From contig CM082581.2 of the NCBI GenBank assembly GCA_040954595.2, positions 1,612,001 to 1,676,000 on the forward strand: a stretch of 64,000 nucleotides of DNA, read 5' to 3'. Below are positions 1-9,265 of this stretch, piece after piece (positions within the stretch are counted from its first letter, which is position 1; each line of letters opens with the position of its first letter). Under the pieces are notes generated by a model. That model did not search any database, was not told where the DNA came from, and saw nothing but the letters and a program-made list of their open reading frames with translations. Source of the stretch: Balanoglossus misakiensis (Eukaryota; Hemichordata). The translations under genes were made by a program, and so were the position numbers.

Positions 1-232
1 CAACTTTAACATTTTCACCCCAAGTTCCCACTATAAAAGTCCAGATACCATTGACTCCTTTTTTTCAATTATCGACTAAATTCATGACTCTGTATTTCAA
101 AAACAAGCGTGGTGACCCCTATATTTTATCACAAATTTTCATTATACATACATAGGATAATCCAAAAATTAACAATTAAAAGAAATGACCATATTTTCAA
201 TTTTACTGAATGTACATCCTTAAATGACTTAC

Positions 233-415
233 GTTGACAGTATCCTGGATCTCCAATCCATGATCCATCTTCACCACATGTAGAGACAGTGTAGCCAGTC
301 AGACTGTAGCCAGATGGACATGAGTAGGCAACGGTTGTTCCAAAAATCAATGAATCACCATTAACAATTTCATATGATAAGTAGTTGTCTACATTCGGTG
401 GTGGACACTCGCGAG
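233..415 (-). CDS. Sushi/CCP domain exon (second CCP, most 3' exon seen)
   Basis: This 183-bp exon encodes one complete complement-control (sushi) module, a disulfide-bonded extracellular protein-interaction fold. The translation begins ECPPPNVDNY and carries the four expected cysteines (ECP, YSC, STC, GYC) with a GYSLTG turn and GSW before the last Cys. The acceptor on the minus strand is a pyrimidine-rich run ending ccaaacag, and the donor is GTAAGT at 227-232. Both borders are phase 1, so the exon is a symmetrical, shuffling-type domain exon. It is the last exon visible in transcription order; the gene continues off the left edge. Domain assignment is clear, but the identity of the whole protein is not. 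Confidence 0.85.
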
Positions 416-1117
416 CTGTTTGGATAAGATGAACAGATAACATTACAAGTGTGTTAATACTAGGAAAATGGTTTAAAGGGACATGCAGTAACCCTCACAA
501 TCCTGCATATTTTCAAGTTACCAGTGTCTGGTTTAACATTCAGTGTGTAATGTCCCAATTAGACACCCATGTGGAATGTAGCAACCAGCACAAAGTGCCC
601 AATCATAACGCTATGGAGAGAATTTCAACTTGAGTCAGTGATTTTTATGAAAACATGACAGTGAACACCCTGTGTTATACTTTGTTTTCAAAACGACTCA
701 TCACACACTTTAAAGCCTCTAGAGCTGCCAAATTTCACAATTTTTTTCTTTTCCACAGTAAAACCTTTCAAATCTATGGTGATGCATACCACGATAGCTA
801 GCTGCATACTGTTTGTATGGAGGCTGATTTTAATAAAATGGGTACGGCACCTGTTTAATACATTGCACGTTTAAATTGCAACATACAGCCACAATCAGGC
901 ATTGATGACATGTTCTTGTATCCCTATCAGTAAGCTTAATTATTTCAATGTACCAATCTACGTCGGAAAATAAAATCTGAAAATAAATGCAAAAAGTGGC
1001 AGCTCTAGTGGCTTTAAAGCACTGGAAAGGTTCAGAGGACTAACATTTTTCTGAAAATCCGTCTCCTAAGTGTGCACTACAATGGCAGTTTAATTGTTTT
1101 CAAAAATATCAACTTAC
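416..1117. other. Intron between the two sushi exons
   Basis: AT-rich intron with no credible coding exon. It contains an inverted-repeat element (listed separately at 708-1019). The open frame at 451-633 on the plus strand has no recognisable domain. Confidence 0.6.
708..1019. repeat. MITE-like inverted repeat
   Basis: The left arm (ctttaaagcctctagagctg) is matched, inverted and with a few mismatches, by cagctctagtggctttaaag at the right end. The roughly 310-bp interior has no open frame of note. This fits a non-autonomous foldback/MITE element inside the intron. I could not fix a target-site duplication. Confidence 0.55.
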
Positions 1118-1297
1118 GCTCGCATTGGGGCACAAGTGGACCCCAGACACCATCTGCTTGGCATTCCAATGAAGACACATTATTTATAAACTGATAGCCC
1201 TCAATGCATTGATAATAAGCAATGCCACCATACACTGTACTGGTAACATTGGTAAGAATTCCATTGCTGCACTCAGGGGGTCCACCACATGTTATTC
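1118..1297 (-). CDS. Sushi/CCP domain exon (first CCP)
   Basis: A 180-bp exon for a complete sushi module. The translation starts ITCGGPPECSNG, followed by YGGIAYYQC, GYQF, LEC, DGVWGP and PQCER, the canonical CCP order of Cys, Tyr-x-Cys, Gly-Tyr, Cys, Gly-x-Trp, Cys. It has one additional Cys (PPEC) close to the first. The acceptor is a T-rich tract ending ttttttag; the donor is GTAAGT at 1112-1117. Both borders are phase 1, so it joins in frame to the CUB exon upstream and the second CCP exon downstream. Confidence 0.88.
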
Positions 1298-1361
1298 CTA
1301 AAAAATAAACAACAAATTAGTGTCATTCAAGTTGTTGCTAACAATAGATTCAAGAGACAAA

Positions 1362-1422
1362 TTAAGTCTCTCTCATCACTGCACTTTTTTCATTAATTAT
1401 CTTGGATACAAGACACCAGGCT
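1362..1422. repeat. Fragment of the long inverted-repeat family
   Basis: Contains aagtctctctcatcactg and later ttggatacaagacacc, the same outer-arm sequence as the elements at 4531-4889, 5284-5567 and 10111-10409, without the matching right arm. It is a truncated copy in the intron. Confidence 0.5.
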
Positions 1423-1716
1423 AGGCATATTTGCATAGCTGGTACGACTTATACACGGCGAAAATGTTTTTTTTTTCCTGAAAGAGTGACCTCAAAGCTA
1501 CAAAATTATGTAGATATCAGCTAGACCGGACATCCCCTTTAACTACTGGATAATCGTCCGAGCATTGGAATGAGACAGAGACATCATACCTTCTATCTCT
1601 GTACTGGTCACCACGCCCTCACTAATCACAATTTCGGGACAGTCTGTCAGAACAAGGATCACAATGATAAGAATGCATGCAGACAAATACTTAAACTCAT
1701 AAATGTCAGTTGTTTT

Positions 1717-1944
1717 AAAGTGAAGGGGTCGTCGCAATGCGTTTGTTTATAAACATTACAATTCATCCACAAATCCCTCAAATAAGATAATTCTTAGAAT
1801 GAACGAAGCAGCTGACAGTATCCTAGACTGTCCATGACAGCAACTGAAGATCCTAGTAGGTCGTGGCTGTCTAATTTCAGGGATTTGTGGATGAATTGCA
1901 ATGTTTATAAACAAACAAACGCAGTGCGACGACCCCATCACTTT
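1717..1944. repeat. Foldback element with arms of about 62 bp
   Basis: The left arm starts aaagtgaaggggtcgtcg and runs through gtttgtttataaacat to cacaaatccct. The right arm starts agggatttgtggatgaatt and ends gacgaccccatcacttt, the near-complete reverse complement of the left. About 100 bp of unique sequence separates the arms. The structure is that of a short terminal-inverted-repeat, non-autonomous DNA element in an intron. Confidence 0.75.
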
Positions 1945-2161
1945 ATTGAGTGTGATACAAGAGTGTTGCCATTCCTGTCAATGGTCCAAAATTGCATTGC
2001 AATTGTAAGAAATTACTGTCTCTGTTTTTCCAGCTCTTTGAAGTTTCGTAAAAATTCAAAAACATTTGCACCTTTCAATTAATGACTCTAAATCACAAGG
2101 AATAAAGGGAGAGTGTGTTTCTAAGAATTCTGTAACAACTTTTTCTGAAATGTTAGTAAGT

Positions 2162-2372
2162 TACTGTAAAACACTTTATTTTCGCGAGCAAGAGATTTTC
2201 GCGAAATACGCGAGAGCCAAAATAGCGTGAAAATAAAAAGTTGCGTAATTTTTTTGAAGATAAAGATGCAATGAATGAAATAAGAGAACGCGAAAATTAA
2301 CACTGGCGAAACAGTGGCCTCTCTCGATGTCGCGAAAAATTTCAACTCGTGAAAATAAAGTGTTTTACAGTA
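2162..2372. mobile_element. MITE, tactgtaaaa family, abutting a splice donor
   Basis: 211-bp element with perfect 22-bp terminal inverted repeats beginning tactgtaaaacacttta at each end. The interior is rich in ttttcgcg and cgcgaaaa motifs typical of this family in the window (see 2601, 2842, 8337). It lies in the intron with its right end at 2372, only 7 nt from the donor of the CUB exon that ends at 2380. Confidence 0.8.
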
Positions 2373-2379
2373 TGTGTAC

Positions 2380-2563
2380 CTGGTGAAAATGAAGCCCTGA
2401 ATCCTTTAGCTGGTCGTGTTCTACTACTCCTGAACACAACCGAAAAGTGTCCAATGTCTGTACGGCAATCGGGTGGTGGCACAGTGCCATCAATGACTCC
2501 ATCAGAATTGCCACTCCATGGACCAATAATGACATCATCATCACTCTCAGTACCATTGTATAC
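2380..2563 (-). CDS. CUB domain 3, C-terminal half exon
   Basis: Exon of 184 bp encoding the second half of a CUB domain, an extracellular beta-sandwich module. The translation starts VYNGTESDDDVIIGPWSG and includes the last cysteine region (PPPDCRTD), the hydrophobic FSVVFRS strand and the closing GFRASF motif. The acceptor ends gtttctgaag and the donor reads CAG|GTACAC. Joining to the upstream exon is phase 0 and yields DYIIVYNG, the standard CUB signature, across the junction. The downstream border is phase 1 into the first sushi exon. An alternative frame read through the acceptor gives no domain. Confidence 0.87.
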
Positions 2564-2600
2564 CTTCAGAAACAAAGACAATTTAAGCATGCATTGTAAA

Positions 2601-2799
2601 TACCGTAAAACGGGAAATCTTCACAACAGGAAATTTTCGCGATATCAAAGGTGGCTACTGTTACGCGACAATTAATTTTCACATTGGCATATTTTACTGC
2701 ATTGTTATCTCTGAAGCATTTTAAGCGACTTTTTATTTTCATATTTTTTGGCTCTCACATAGTTTACGAAAATTTATCGTTCACGAAAATTTTATAGTA
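2601..2799. mobile_element. MITE, tactgtaaaa family, diverged
   Basis: Begins taccgtaaaacgggaaat and ends aaaattttatagta. The interior has the gcgacttttt, ggctctcacatag and ttcacgaaaa blocks shared with 8337-8531. The termini are diverged, so this is an older copy. Confidence 0.65.
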
Positions 2800-2841
2800 T
2801 TCAATCCTTGTTGCATTTCCTGCTGTAACAGCTACTCAACA

Positions 2842-3051
2842 TACTGTAAAATGGGAAATGTTCGCAAACAATAAATTTTCGCGATCTACGTGAGAGCCAT
2901 CAAAACATGAAAATAAAAAGTTGCGTAAAAATGTTTTTCGGGGATAATGATGCAGTGAAATACAAGAACGTGAAAAGTTATTGTTGCATAACACTTGCCT
3001 CTTTTGATAACGCGAAAATTTCATGTTGCAAAAGTATCCCGTTTTACAGTA
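2842..3051. mobile_element. MITE, tactgtaaaa family
   Basis: Starts tactgtaaaatggga and ends tcccgttttacagta, an inverted match of 14 of 15 bases. The length of 210 bp and interior motifs (gtgagagcca, gttgcgta) match the element at 2162. Confidence 0.75.
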
Positions 3052-3216
3052 TATATGTGATTAATTAAATTTCCAAATTGTGTTCCAAAGTTGTATAGTT
3101 TGAAGTAATGTCTGCCAAAATTGTCAAACTAAAATCACTGCAAAATAATATGACAAATTTTTTAATATGACAAATATTTTTAACATGGCTGACTCATGAT
3201 CATATCTGATACTCAC

Positions 3217-3401
3217 AATGATGTAATCAACATCTGTGTTCCTCTCTAATCCAAAGTTCTCATCAAAGATAAGAGTTAATGGTCTTCCAGTTGGTTCCTT
3301 GATTAACCAGCTACACATAACATCATCAGGGTAAGTGCTAACATCATACCCTGGTGACTGAATCGTGCCAAAACTACGCAGAATTTCAATTCCCTGGCAA
3401 C
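3217..3401 (-). CDS. CUB domain 3, N-terminal half exon
   Basis: Exon of 185 bp for the first half of a CUB domain. After a phase-1 acceptor (tttctttaaag) the frame reads CQGIEILRSFGTIQSPGY, then YPDDVMCSWLI, giving the first two CUB cysteines, the SPGY turn and the conserved Cys-x-Trp. It ends FGLERNTDVDYII. The donor is GTGAGT at 3211-3216, phase 0, joining the exon at 2380-2563 to complete DYIIVYNG. The domain is intact and shows what an undamaged CUB of this gene looks like. Confidence 0.88.
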
Positions 3402-3635
3402 CTTTAAAGAAACAAGTGACCTATCGGTCAAAAGAGCTCTGCTGACTTTAACAGTGAAACCTATAGCTGGGCAATGATATGAATACCCTAGGTTTTAATC
3501 ATAACAATTGTATTCTATTAAACAAAACCAAACATAGACATCACAAGTATTTAATATCCACATTCAGCCTGATTCATTGTGCTAAAGAAAGAAAGAATTT
3601 ATTCCTAAAGAACAACATCAAAAGGAAGTACCAAG

Positions 3636-4157
3636 GTACTAATTTGCATATTCATGACCCGATCAAAATTCCAATAAAACAAAATCAGGTAGGGGCACCA
3701 TAACACACATTCTACCAAATTTCAGCTCCATCGTACATGTAGTTAGGGAGAAGAAGATTTTTTACCAAAAATTATATTTTTAGATCTAATTTGCATATTC
3801 ATGACCCGATCATATCCAAATTTATGAAATCAGGTAGGGGCACCATAACACACATTCCTGCCAAATTTCAGCTCCATCGTACATGTAGTTAGGGAGAAGA
3901 AAATGTTTGACCAACATTCTATTTTAGATCTAATTTGCATATTTATGACCCCATCAAATCCAAATTTACAAAATCAGGTAGGGGCACCATAACACACATT
4001 CCTACCAAATTATAGCTAAATATGCAATGTCGTTTTAACGAAGAAGATTGAAATACCGAAAGTTGACGGACGACGGACAACGGAAGCCGGACGACAGACG
4101 GACACTTATCAACCTACTGCTACAGCTTGGCTGACACAAGTGACAGCCAAGCTAAAA
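3636..4157. repeat. Tandem repeat of about 150 bp with gacggac tail
   Basis: The segment starting taatttgcatattcatgacc recurs at about 3639, 3788 and 3939, each followed by aggtaggggcaccataacac. The third copy runs into a tail with repeated gacggac/cggacgac and a short agcttggctg...cagccaagct inverted repeat. The layout resembles the 3' end of a dispersed invertebrate repeat with internal tandem units. Confidence 0.75.
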
Positions 4158-4530
4158 ATACCAAACAAGGAATAATGAATTCAATCCACAGGTTTGGTGT
4201 AATCCTGGCTGCCTTTTATTTTGTGCTAGGGGATCAAATCACATAATAATTGCCTTCTGGATAAAAAGTCGTACGCGACAGAAGAAATGACTGTTAACTG
4301 TATATGACTTCCTTAGGTCAAACCTTTCTGTCGTTATACATGTAGTTATCAAATTAAACTCATTTAACTTTTTTCACATTTTGTTATTTTTTCTGTTAAA
4401 AAGTTCCATAATGACCCAGTATCAGATTAGCTTATATTATAAACTTCCAGAAAGAATGGCAAAAGAAGATAGATCTGTGATCCTTACAATTCTTACTGGG
4501 TTGAAATTCTTTGGGAATGATTTTAAGTGA

Positions 4531-4889
4531 TTTAAAGGGACAAAGTTTCTCTCACTCGCTGCCCTTTTTCCATTAACTATGTTTGATACAAGACACTGTT
4601 TATGTTATTCTACATGTGGATATATAGTGAATAAACATTCAACCACGCACAACTTCCATCCCGTTTGTAGGATATGAGAGTAAAAATATTGCCAAAATGA
4701 ATAAACGGTAGAGACCAATTATTCATTTTGGCGAGTTTTTTCACTCTTGTGTCTACAAGTGGGATGGAAGTTGTTTGTGGTCAAACGTTGTTTCAATATA
4801 TATCCACATGTAGAATAACATAAACGCTGAATTGTATCATCATAATTCCTGGAAAAAGGGTAGCGAGAGAGAGTGTTTGTCCCTTTAAA
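4531..4889. mobile_element. Long inverted-repeat (foldback) element, family 2
   Basis: Begins tttaaagggacaaag and ends gtttgtccctttaaa. The arms carry gcgagagaga, tgatacaagacac, tagtgaataaac, cttccatccc and attcattttggcgag blocks in inverted order, so almost the whole 359 bp folds on itself. Other copies are at 5284, 10111 and 11198. Confidence 0.8.
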
Positions 4890-4969
4890 ACATTGTTCTC
4901 TTGCATCATGAATCCTTGATTGCCTCTTCATTCAAACAACGTCTTGATCAATTTGAATGCGTTACCTAC

Positions 4970-5152
4970 CTGCCCAGTAATGTACATGAAAACCTCTCAT
5001 TGTAACTGCATCATCACTCTTAATGTCAACTCTCATCATACTTTTGGAAGATATGATGACATTGGGTAACTCCATCCCAGAAAATAAAGCAAGTCTGAGG
5101 GCAGGATTCAGTTCAGCGCCATCGTATACAGACACTTGATCAGCCCCATCTT
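4970..5152 (-). CDS. CUB domain 2, C-terminal half exon
   Basis: Exon of 183 bp. The acceptor ends tttgcaacag and the donor is GTAGGT. The frame reads DGADQVSVYDGAELNP, then LRLALFSG, MMRVDIKSD and a closing GFHVHYWAG, all standard for the second half of a CUB domain (VYDG, SG, S-D, GF). It enters and leaves in phase 1. Joined to 5907-6083 the boundary reads DAINQDGADQVSVYDG. This half is undamaged; the break is in its partner exon. Confidence 0.85.
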
Positions 5153-5283
5153 CTGTTGCAAAGGAGATAAACGGAAAAGATATAAAAAATAGCATCAAAG
5201 ACACTTTGCTCCCATTTGATATGTACATTTAAATGTGACATACCGTACAATCATAGTGATCACAATTTCCTACACAAAACCAT

Positions 5284-5567
5284 TAAGGGGCAAAGTCTCT
5301 CTCTCTCTCGCTGCCCCTTTTCCATTAATTATCGTTTGATTATCGTTTATGTTATTCTAGATGTGGATATATAGTGAATCAACATTCCATCCCGCTTCAT
5401 TTTGGGCGAGATTTTTACTCTCATATCCTAAAAATGGGATGGAAGGTGTGTGTGGTGGAATGTTGATTCACTATATATCCTCATGTAGAATAACATAAAC
5501 GGTGTCTTGTATCAAACATAATTAATGGGAAAAGGGCAGCGAGAGAGAGAGACTTCGTCCCTATAAG
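5284..5567. mobile_element. Foldback element, family 2
   Basis: Starts ttaaggggcaaagtctctc and ends gacttcgtccctataa, with the gtgaatcaacattccatccc block inverted at attgattcactatata on the other arm. It is shorter than the 4531 copy, lacking much of the centre. Confidence 0.75.
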
Positions 5568-5906
5568 GACACCTTTAGCATTGATGAGGTAATATAAGAA
5601 TACATCTGATAAAGAATATTTTCACATCCCAATAAACCAAAATCCAAAACAACTGGAAGAGCCGTTTCTGACATAAGTGGACTTTTGGACCAAAAATGTC
5701 TAAAACTACCCACCCCCCTCCTCCCCAGTATTGATATTTGTCACATGTTTATGTACACCATAATAACAAATATTGTAGGTCCTTGTAAACCAAATTTTAA
5801 GAAATCGGAAAAGTGACTACTGAGAATTGACCAGAAATGACAAAAATAAAATGTATTTTTAAAAATATAATTACTAATTTTTGTCATGCTGTAAAACAAC
5901 TCACAC
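5568..5906. other. Intron, no recognisable feature
   Basis: AT-rich intronic sequence within CUB 2. I see no exon, inverted repeat or RNA gene. Confidence 0.5.
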
Positions 5907-6083
5907 GATTAATTGCATCTGAATCCACTACCTGTAAAGTGACAACAAATTCTGTTGTGAATGATGCCAGCTGTCAGTTACAATCTTCATTGTTGAGATA
6001 ATTCTTGCCTTCAAAATATTCTGTACTGCTGAGATTCTGTTTATATGACTGTGCTATGAAATTCCCACCACACAAAGAATACA
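5907..6083 (-). CDS. CUB domain 2, N-terminal half exon with in-frame TGA
   Basis: Exon of 177 bp with a strong acceptor (ttctttcag). The frame reads YSLCGGNFIAQSYKQNLSS, then EYFEGKNYLNNEDCN, a TGA stop at 5974-5976, then QLASFTTEFVVTLQVVDS. Both sides of the stop are clear CUB sequence. The stop sits where CUB domains carry Trp in Cys-x-Trp, as the other two CUBs of this gene do (CIW and CSW). A single TGG-to-TGA change explains it. Keeping phase 1 to the next exon requires the donor C|GTGTGA at 5905-5906; the nearby GTGAGT would break frame. The gene may be a pseudogene, this may be a null allele, or the base may be a sequencing error. Confidence 0.78.
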
Positions 6084-6308
6084 CTGAAAGAAAGAAGAAG
6101 TCATCTTAACAGAAACACTTCACAAACAGGACATCAGCAAGATCACAGTCGAGGTAGGGCAAATATTGCCTACATGTGCAATCTATAATGTTATACCAGG
6201 TTCACGTAGGGTAAAATTCGAAACGTTTCAGAGACACTATTTGCCTAAGGTAAACACAGAGCATTAATGCTTTTAGTTGCCTTGTGTCCACACATGCAAA
6301 GTTTATGT

Positions 6309-6359
6309 GTAGTTCGCGAAAATTTATCGTTTGCGAAAATTTCCAGTTTTACATTATGT
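6309..6359. mobile_element. MITE fragment, tactgtaaaa family
   Basis: Only the right end is present: agttcgcgaaaatttatcg through aaaatttccagttttaca. It matches the right arm of the element at 8337-8531. Confidence 0.55.
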
Positions 6360-6376
6360 ATAAAACTTGGTATTAC

Positions 6377-6578
6377 CTGCTTGCCAAGATGCTTCAAAGC
6401 CAGTAGCAGTATGCGAACTATCTGAGAGAAATTTCACCAACATTGCATTACAGCTGCTAATAACTTCATCAGGCTGGTCCGGTCCACTGTATGTGGCAAG
6501 AACTTTGGATGGGTCAAACACAGACACCTCGACAATGACAACAGTATCATGATAAAGTTCAGTGTCAAAATGTAGAAA
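6377..6578 (-). CDS. CUB domain 1, C-terminal half exon
   Basis: Exon of 202 bp with a strong polypyrimidine acceptor (ttattcttttcag) and donor CAG|GTAATA. The frame reads FLHFDTELYHDTVVIVEVSV, then LATYSGPDQPD, AMLVKFLSDSS and GFEASWQAG, matching the second half of a CUB domain; the first strand (FLHFDTE) is also here. To read in this frame the intron must be phase 0, but the upstream half-exon ends in phase 2 at its only plausible donor. Either a microexon is missing or one base has been lost or gained. Confidence 0.78.
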
Positions 6579-7889
6579 CTGAAAAGAATAAAAAATGTCA
6601 CAACACACATCATAAATAGTGAGCTGTCTCAAGCCAATATACATGAAAATAAACACAGTTTCATGACTTAAGCCCCATTAGCTGTAACTTTTTGCATTTT
6701 TCAGTATTTCTATTCTGTGTATCAATTATAGTTTCTTGTTCAGCTACGCAGGGCAGAGTTAAATCCATAGTCTTAACTTCTCAACGAAACCTATGAGGGC
6801 ACAATCGGCATTGTTGTTGTTTGAAAACATTCGTAAATAATGACAACAGTCAGTACACATACACATGACTCGTTGACAAGCAGAGAGCTGGGTGTGATGG
6901 GTTACTCATGAGGAGAGGAACAAGAAAAAGTGTTTAATTTAAATAATAACACATGATAGCGAGGGCAATATCACGATTTGAAGCCTGCATGAGGGATGGT
7001 GATCTCTGACCATAATATTGATGATGCCCGAGCCGCAGGCGAGGGTATCATCAATATTTTGGTCAGAGATCACCAGCCCGAGGGCAGGCTTCAAATCGTG
7101 ATGTTGCCCGAGCATAATGTGTTATTAATTTTATTACGCCGAACATTTGAACGTACATACACTGCAGCATGTAGCATGTAGACTCGCGTCCATATGTCGT
7201 ACGTTGCTGAGAATGTAAAATGTCTCGATCTCCCAAGAATTATACGATACCTACTTCGAACTTAGATTATTTTGAAAATACTGCGCTGTTGGTTGCGATT
7301 TTGGTGTATTTACTGCCCGTTTGCAGTAAAATATCATCCAGTAGAACAGGTGTTAAGCCTGTGTGTCGCTTTGAAGCCATATAGATGCGGGAGTTGACTG
7401 ATCGTGAAGGAAGCCATTGAACGACAGTTTGGAACGCGCAGAAGTCGTGCCCAGAACACCAAAACAACCAAGTGGGCAATATCAGCGCACGCGACAGGGC
7501 TTTATCAACTCTAGCCATGTTATATCACTTTTTTTTCTATATCACGTGAGCGCGTCTCAGCCAATCACGAAAACGGTATAATACGTGAGGTGTAATAAAC
7601 ACAAAACAAAATTACTGATAAACTAGCCTGAAGTTATAGATAATGGCCCTTTAATTCAAAAGTTTACCAAAAATCATGTTTGTTATAAGGAAGAAAAAAA
7701 TCAAATTATTTTTTTTTTAGTTGAAATGAATTTAAATCTAATACATGTGTCTGTTTTTTTTAAAGTGTTTGTATGTCGAATGGACGGGAAAAGGTGTTTT
7801 GTATAGGCAGGTTTCCAGATTAGACAGAGTTAGTGGTTTATGCAAGTTTTACTGTAAAAAATAACTGGTTTTGGAATTTGACAGTTTAC
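6579..7889. other. Intron within CUB domain 1
   Basis: It contains a 184-bp foldback (6944-7127). From 7128 to 7620 the sequence is less AT-rich and holds an 83-codon open frame on the minus strand (7267-7518) with no family resemblance I can name. The sequence ending gtgtaataaacac near 7602 resembles the aataataacac at 6944, so the whole 6944-7602 stretch may be one degraded DNA element. I found no missing CUB microexon. Confidence 0.45.
6944..7127. repeat. Foldback hairpin element
   Basis: The left arm (ataacacatgatagcgagg, atcacgatttgaagcctgc, ggtgatctctgacc, atattgatgatgcccga) is repeated inverted on the right (tatcatcaatattttggtc, agagatcacc, gcaggcttcaaatcgtgat, gcataatgtgttat). The loop is only about 12 bp, so nearly the whole 184 bp can form a hairpin. 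Confidence 0.78.
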
Positions 7890-8025
7890 AAGTGAGCACT
7901 TATTCTGGATGTTGCAGGTCCCTGGATTGTCCAAATACATTCTTGTAGAATGTAATAATTATCATCTGGGTATCCAGTGCTGTGAAAGGTCCCCGATTCA
8001 CCAGTTTCCAAACCACCACATGTTC
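7890..8025 (-). CDS. CUB domain 1, N-terminal half exon
   Basis: Exon of 136 bp after a phase-1 acceptor (aatgatattcag). The correct frame reads TCGGLETGESGTFHSTGYPD, then YYILQECIWTIQ and TSRISAHL, giving the CGG start, GYP turn and Cys-x-Trp of CUB domains. A different frame of the same DNA is open for 70 codons but has no domain character. The only GT donor near the end (CTT|GTAAAC at 7884-7889) leaves phase 2, which does not fit the next exon's phase 0; reading through gives a TAA immediately. Confidence 0.8.
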
Positions 8026-8336
8026 CTGAATATCATTAAAATAAAAAGAAAGAGTATGTTTGTGTGATGAATGGTCATAAAGATTCAGCTCATCAAGTTG
8101 ACGAAATTTCATTGATGATAAAATTACTTCACCAACAGTGAGTATCCAATGTACATGTATAAAACAATGTTTGTATTAGTATAAATCAAATGTAAAAATT
8201 TTGAAACGACATTTATCACACCCGAAAATTCCAAGAACCGCATATTATGATTCTCTAAGCTCAAACTATCAGTGTGACAGATGCCAGATTCTTAAAATAC
8301 TTGGCCCAGTTTTGTTTCTGATTTATATTTATGACA

Positions 8337-8531
8337 TACTGTAAAACAGGAAATTTTTCATGATATCAAAAGTGGCAACTGTTATGCGATGATTGATTTT
8401 CGCATTCTCATATTTCACGGCATTGCTATCTTCGAAAAACATTTTGACACAACTTGTTTATTTTCGCGTTTTTTTGGCTCTCGCATAGTTCGCAAAAATG
8501 TATCGCTCGCGAAAATTTCCTGTTTACAGTA
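8337..8531. mobile_element. MITE, tactgtaaaa family
   Basis: Starts tactgtaaaacaggaaattt and ends aaatttcctgtttacagta, a 20-bp inverted match with one base missing. The interior shares ggctctcgcatag and ttttcgcg with the copies at 2162-3051. Confidence 0.78.
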
Positions 8532-9126
8532 CAAAATTCTTTGAAGATCAGACTTTCTGCTGACAGTTCAAAAGTAGTCTTTAGTTGCAAAGGAGATGAT
8601 CATACAATTAAACCACGATCGTGACGTCACACTATTCAATAGGCAAGTCAAGACAGGTCAAACCTTACTGAACACATGTATTGCATGGAGAAACTTTTCT
8701 CCCTGTCTGTGTACTGAACACGTACCGTGATTGCCATAGTTACAAACGTTACCACGTGAGAGAGAGTGCATTTTACATCTGTCTTTTCAATTTTGTTGCT
8801 TTCTTACTATTCGGACTGATGGAGTCGAAACGAAAACTTTTTGCTTCAGGTGGACCTAGGGGAAATACCTTATTTGTGACTTTTTTCATGACCCTAAAAA
8901 GACGTCGGAATTAATGTGGCTGAGGTCACTCAGGACGACGGAATGGTTGAGCGATTTTATTTTATGAGCTCCCACTAGTATTTGTTTTATTGTTTCGGCA
9001 GTGTGTCGCGTTATTCGAGCAATCTGCAGTCTGAAAACGAACGGTTTTCAAAGTTTATAACAGAAGAACAGGGGTTTAAGCATGAAAGGTCCTGTTGTCT
9101 CCCTCGCTGTGTTTGTGTCACTGTGT

Positions 9127-9265
9127 CTTTGACGTCTGACTGACTGATTAACTGGCTGACTGACTTACTGACTGTCTGTCAACGTCGGTCTGTCTGACTG
9201 TCTGCCCCCTCTCTCTGAGAGAGAGAGTGAGCGAGCGAGCGAGCGAGCGACCGATGAGTGTCTCT
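9127..9265. repeat. Low-complexity ctga/gtct and gagcgagc tract
   Basis: Imperfect runs of ctgactga and gtctgtct followed by gagagaga and gagcgagcgagc. It is a microsatellite-like tract without coding potential. Confidence 0.7.

Larger units (their letters stand above)
3402..4969. other. Repeat-filled intron between CUB 2 and CUB 3
   Basis: No exon was recognised here. It holds a tandem repeat ending in a gacggac-rich tail (3636-4157) and a long inverted-repeat element (4531-4889). The remaining sequence (3402-3635, 4158-4530) is AT-rich without recognisable features. Confidence 0.6.

Noticed and set aside
7267-7518. 83-codon minus-strand frame as a first exon with signal peptide
   Set aside because: The N-terminus is weakly hydrophobic but not convincing, and it lies inside an intron of the CUB gene next to a foldback element.
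8681-8914. 77-codon plus-strand frame with a hydrophobic segment
   Set aside because: It is isolated within an intron of the opposite-strand gene, with no supporting motif.
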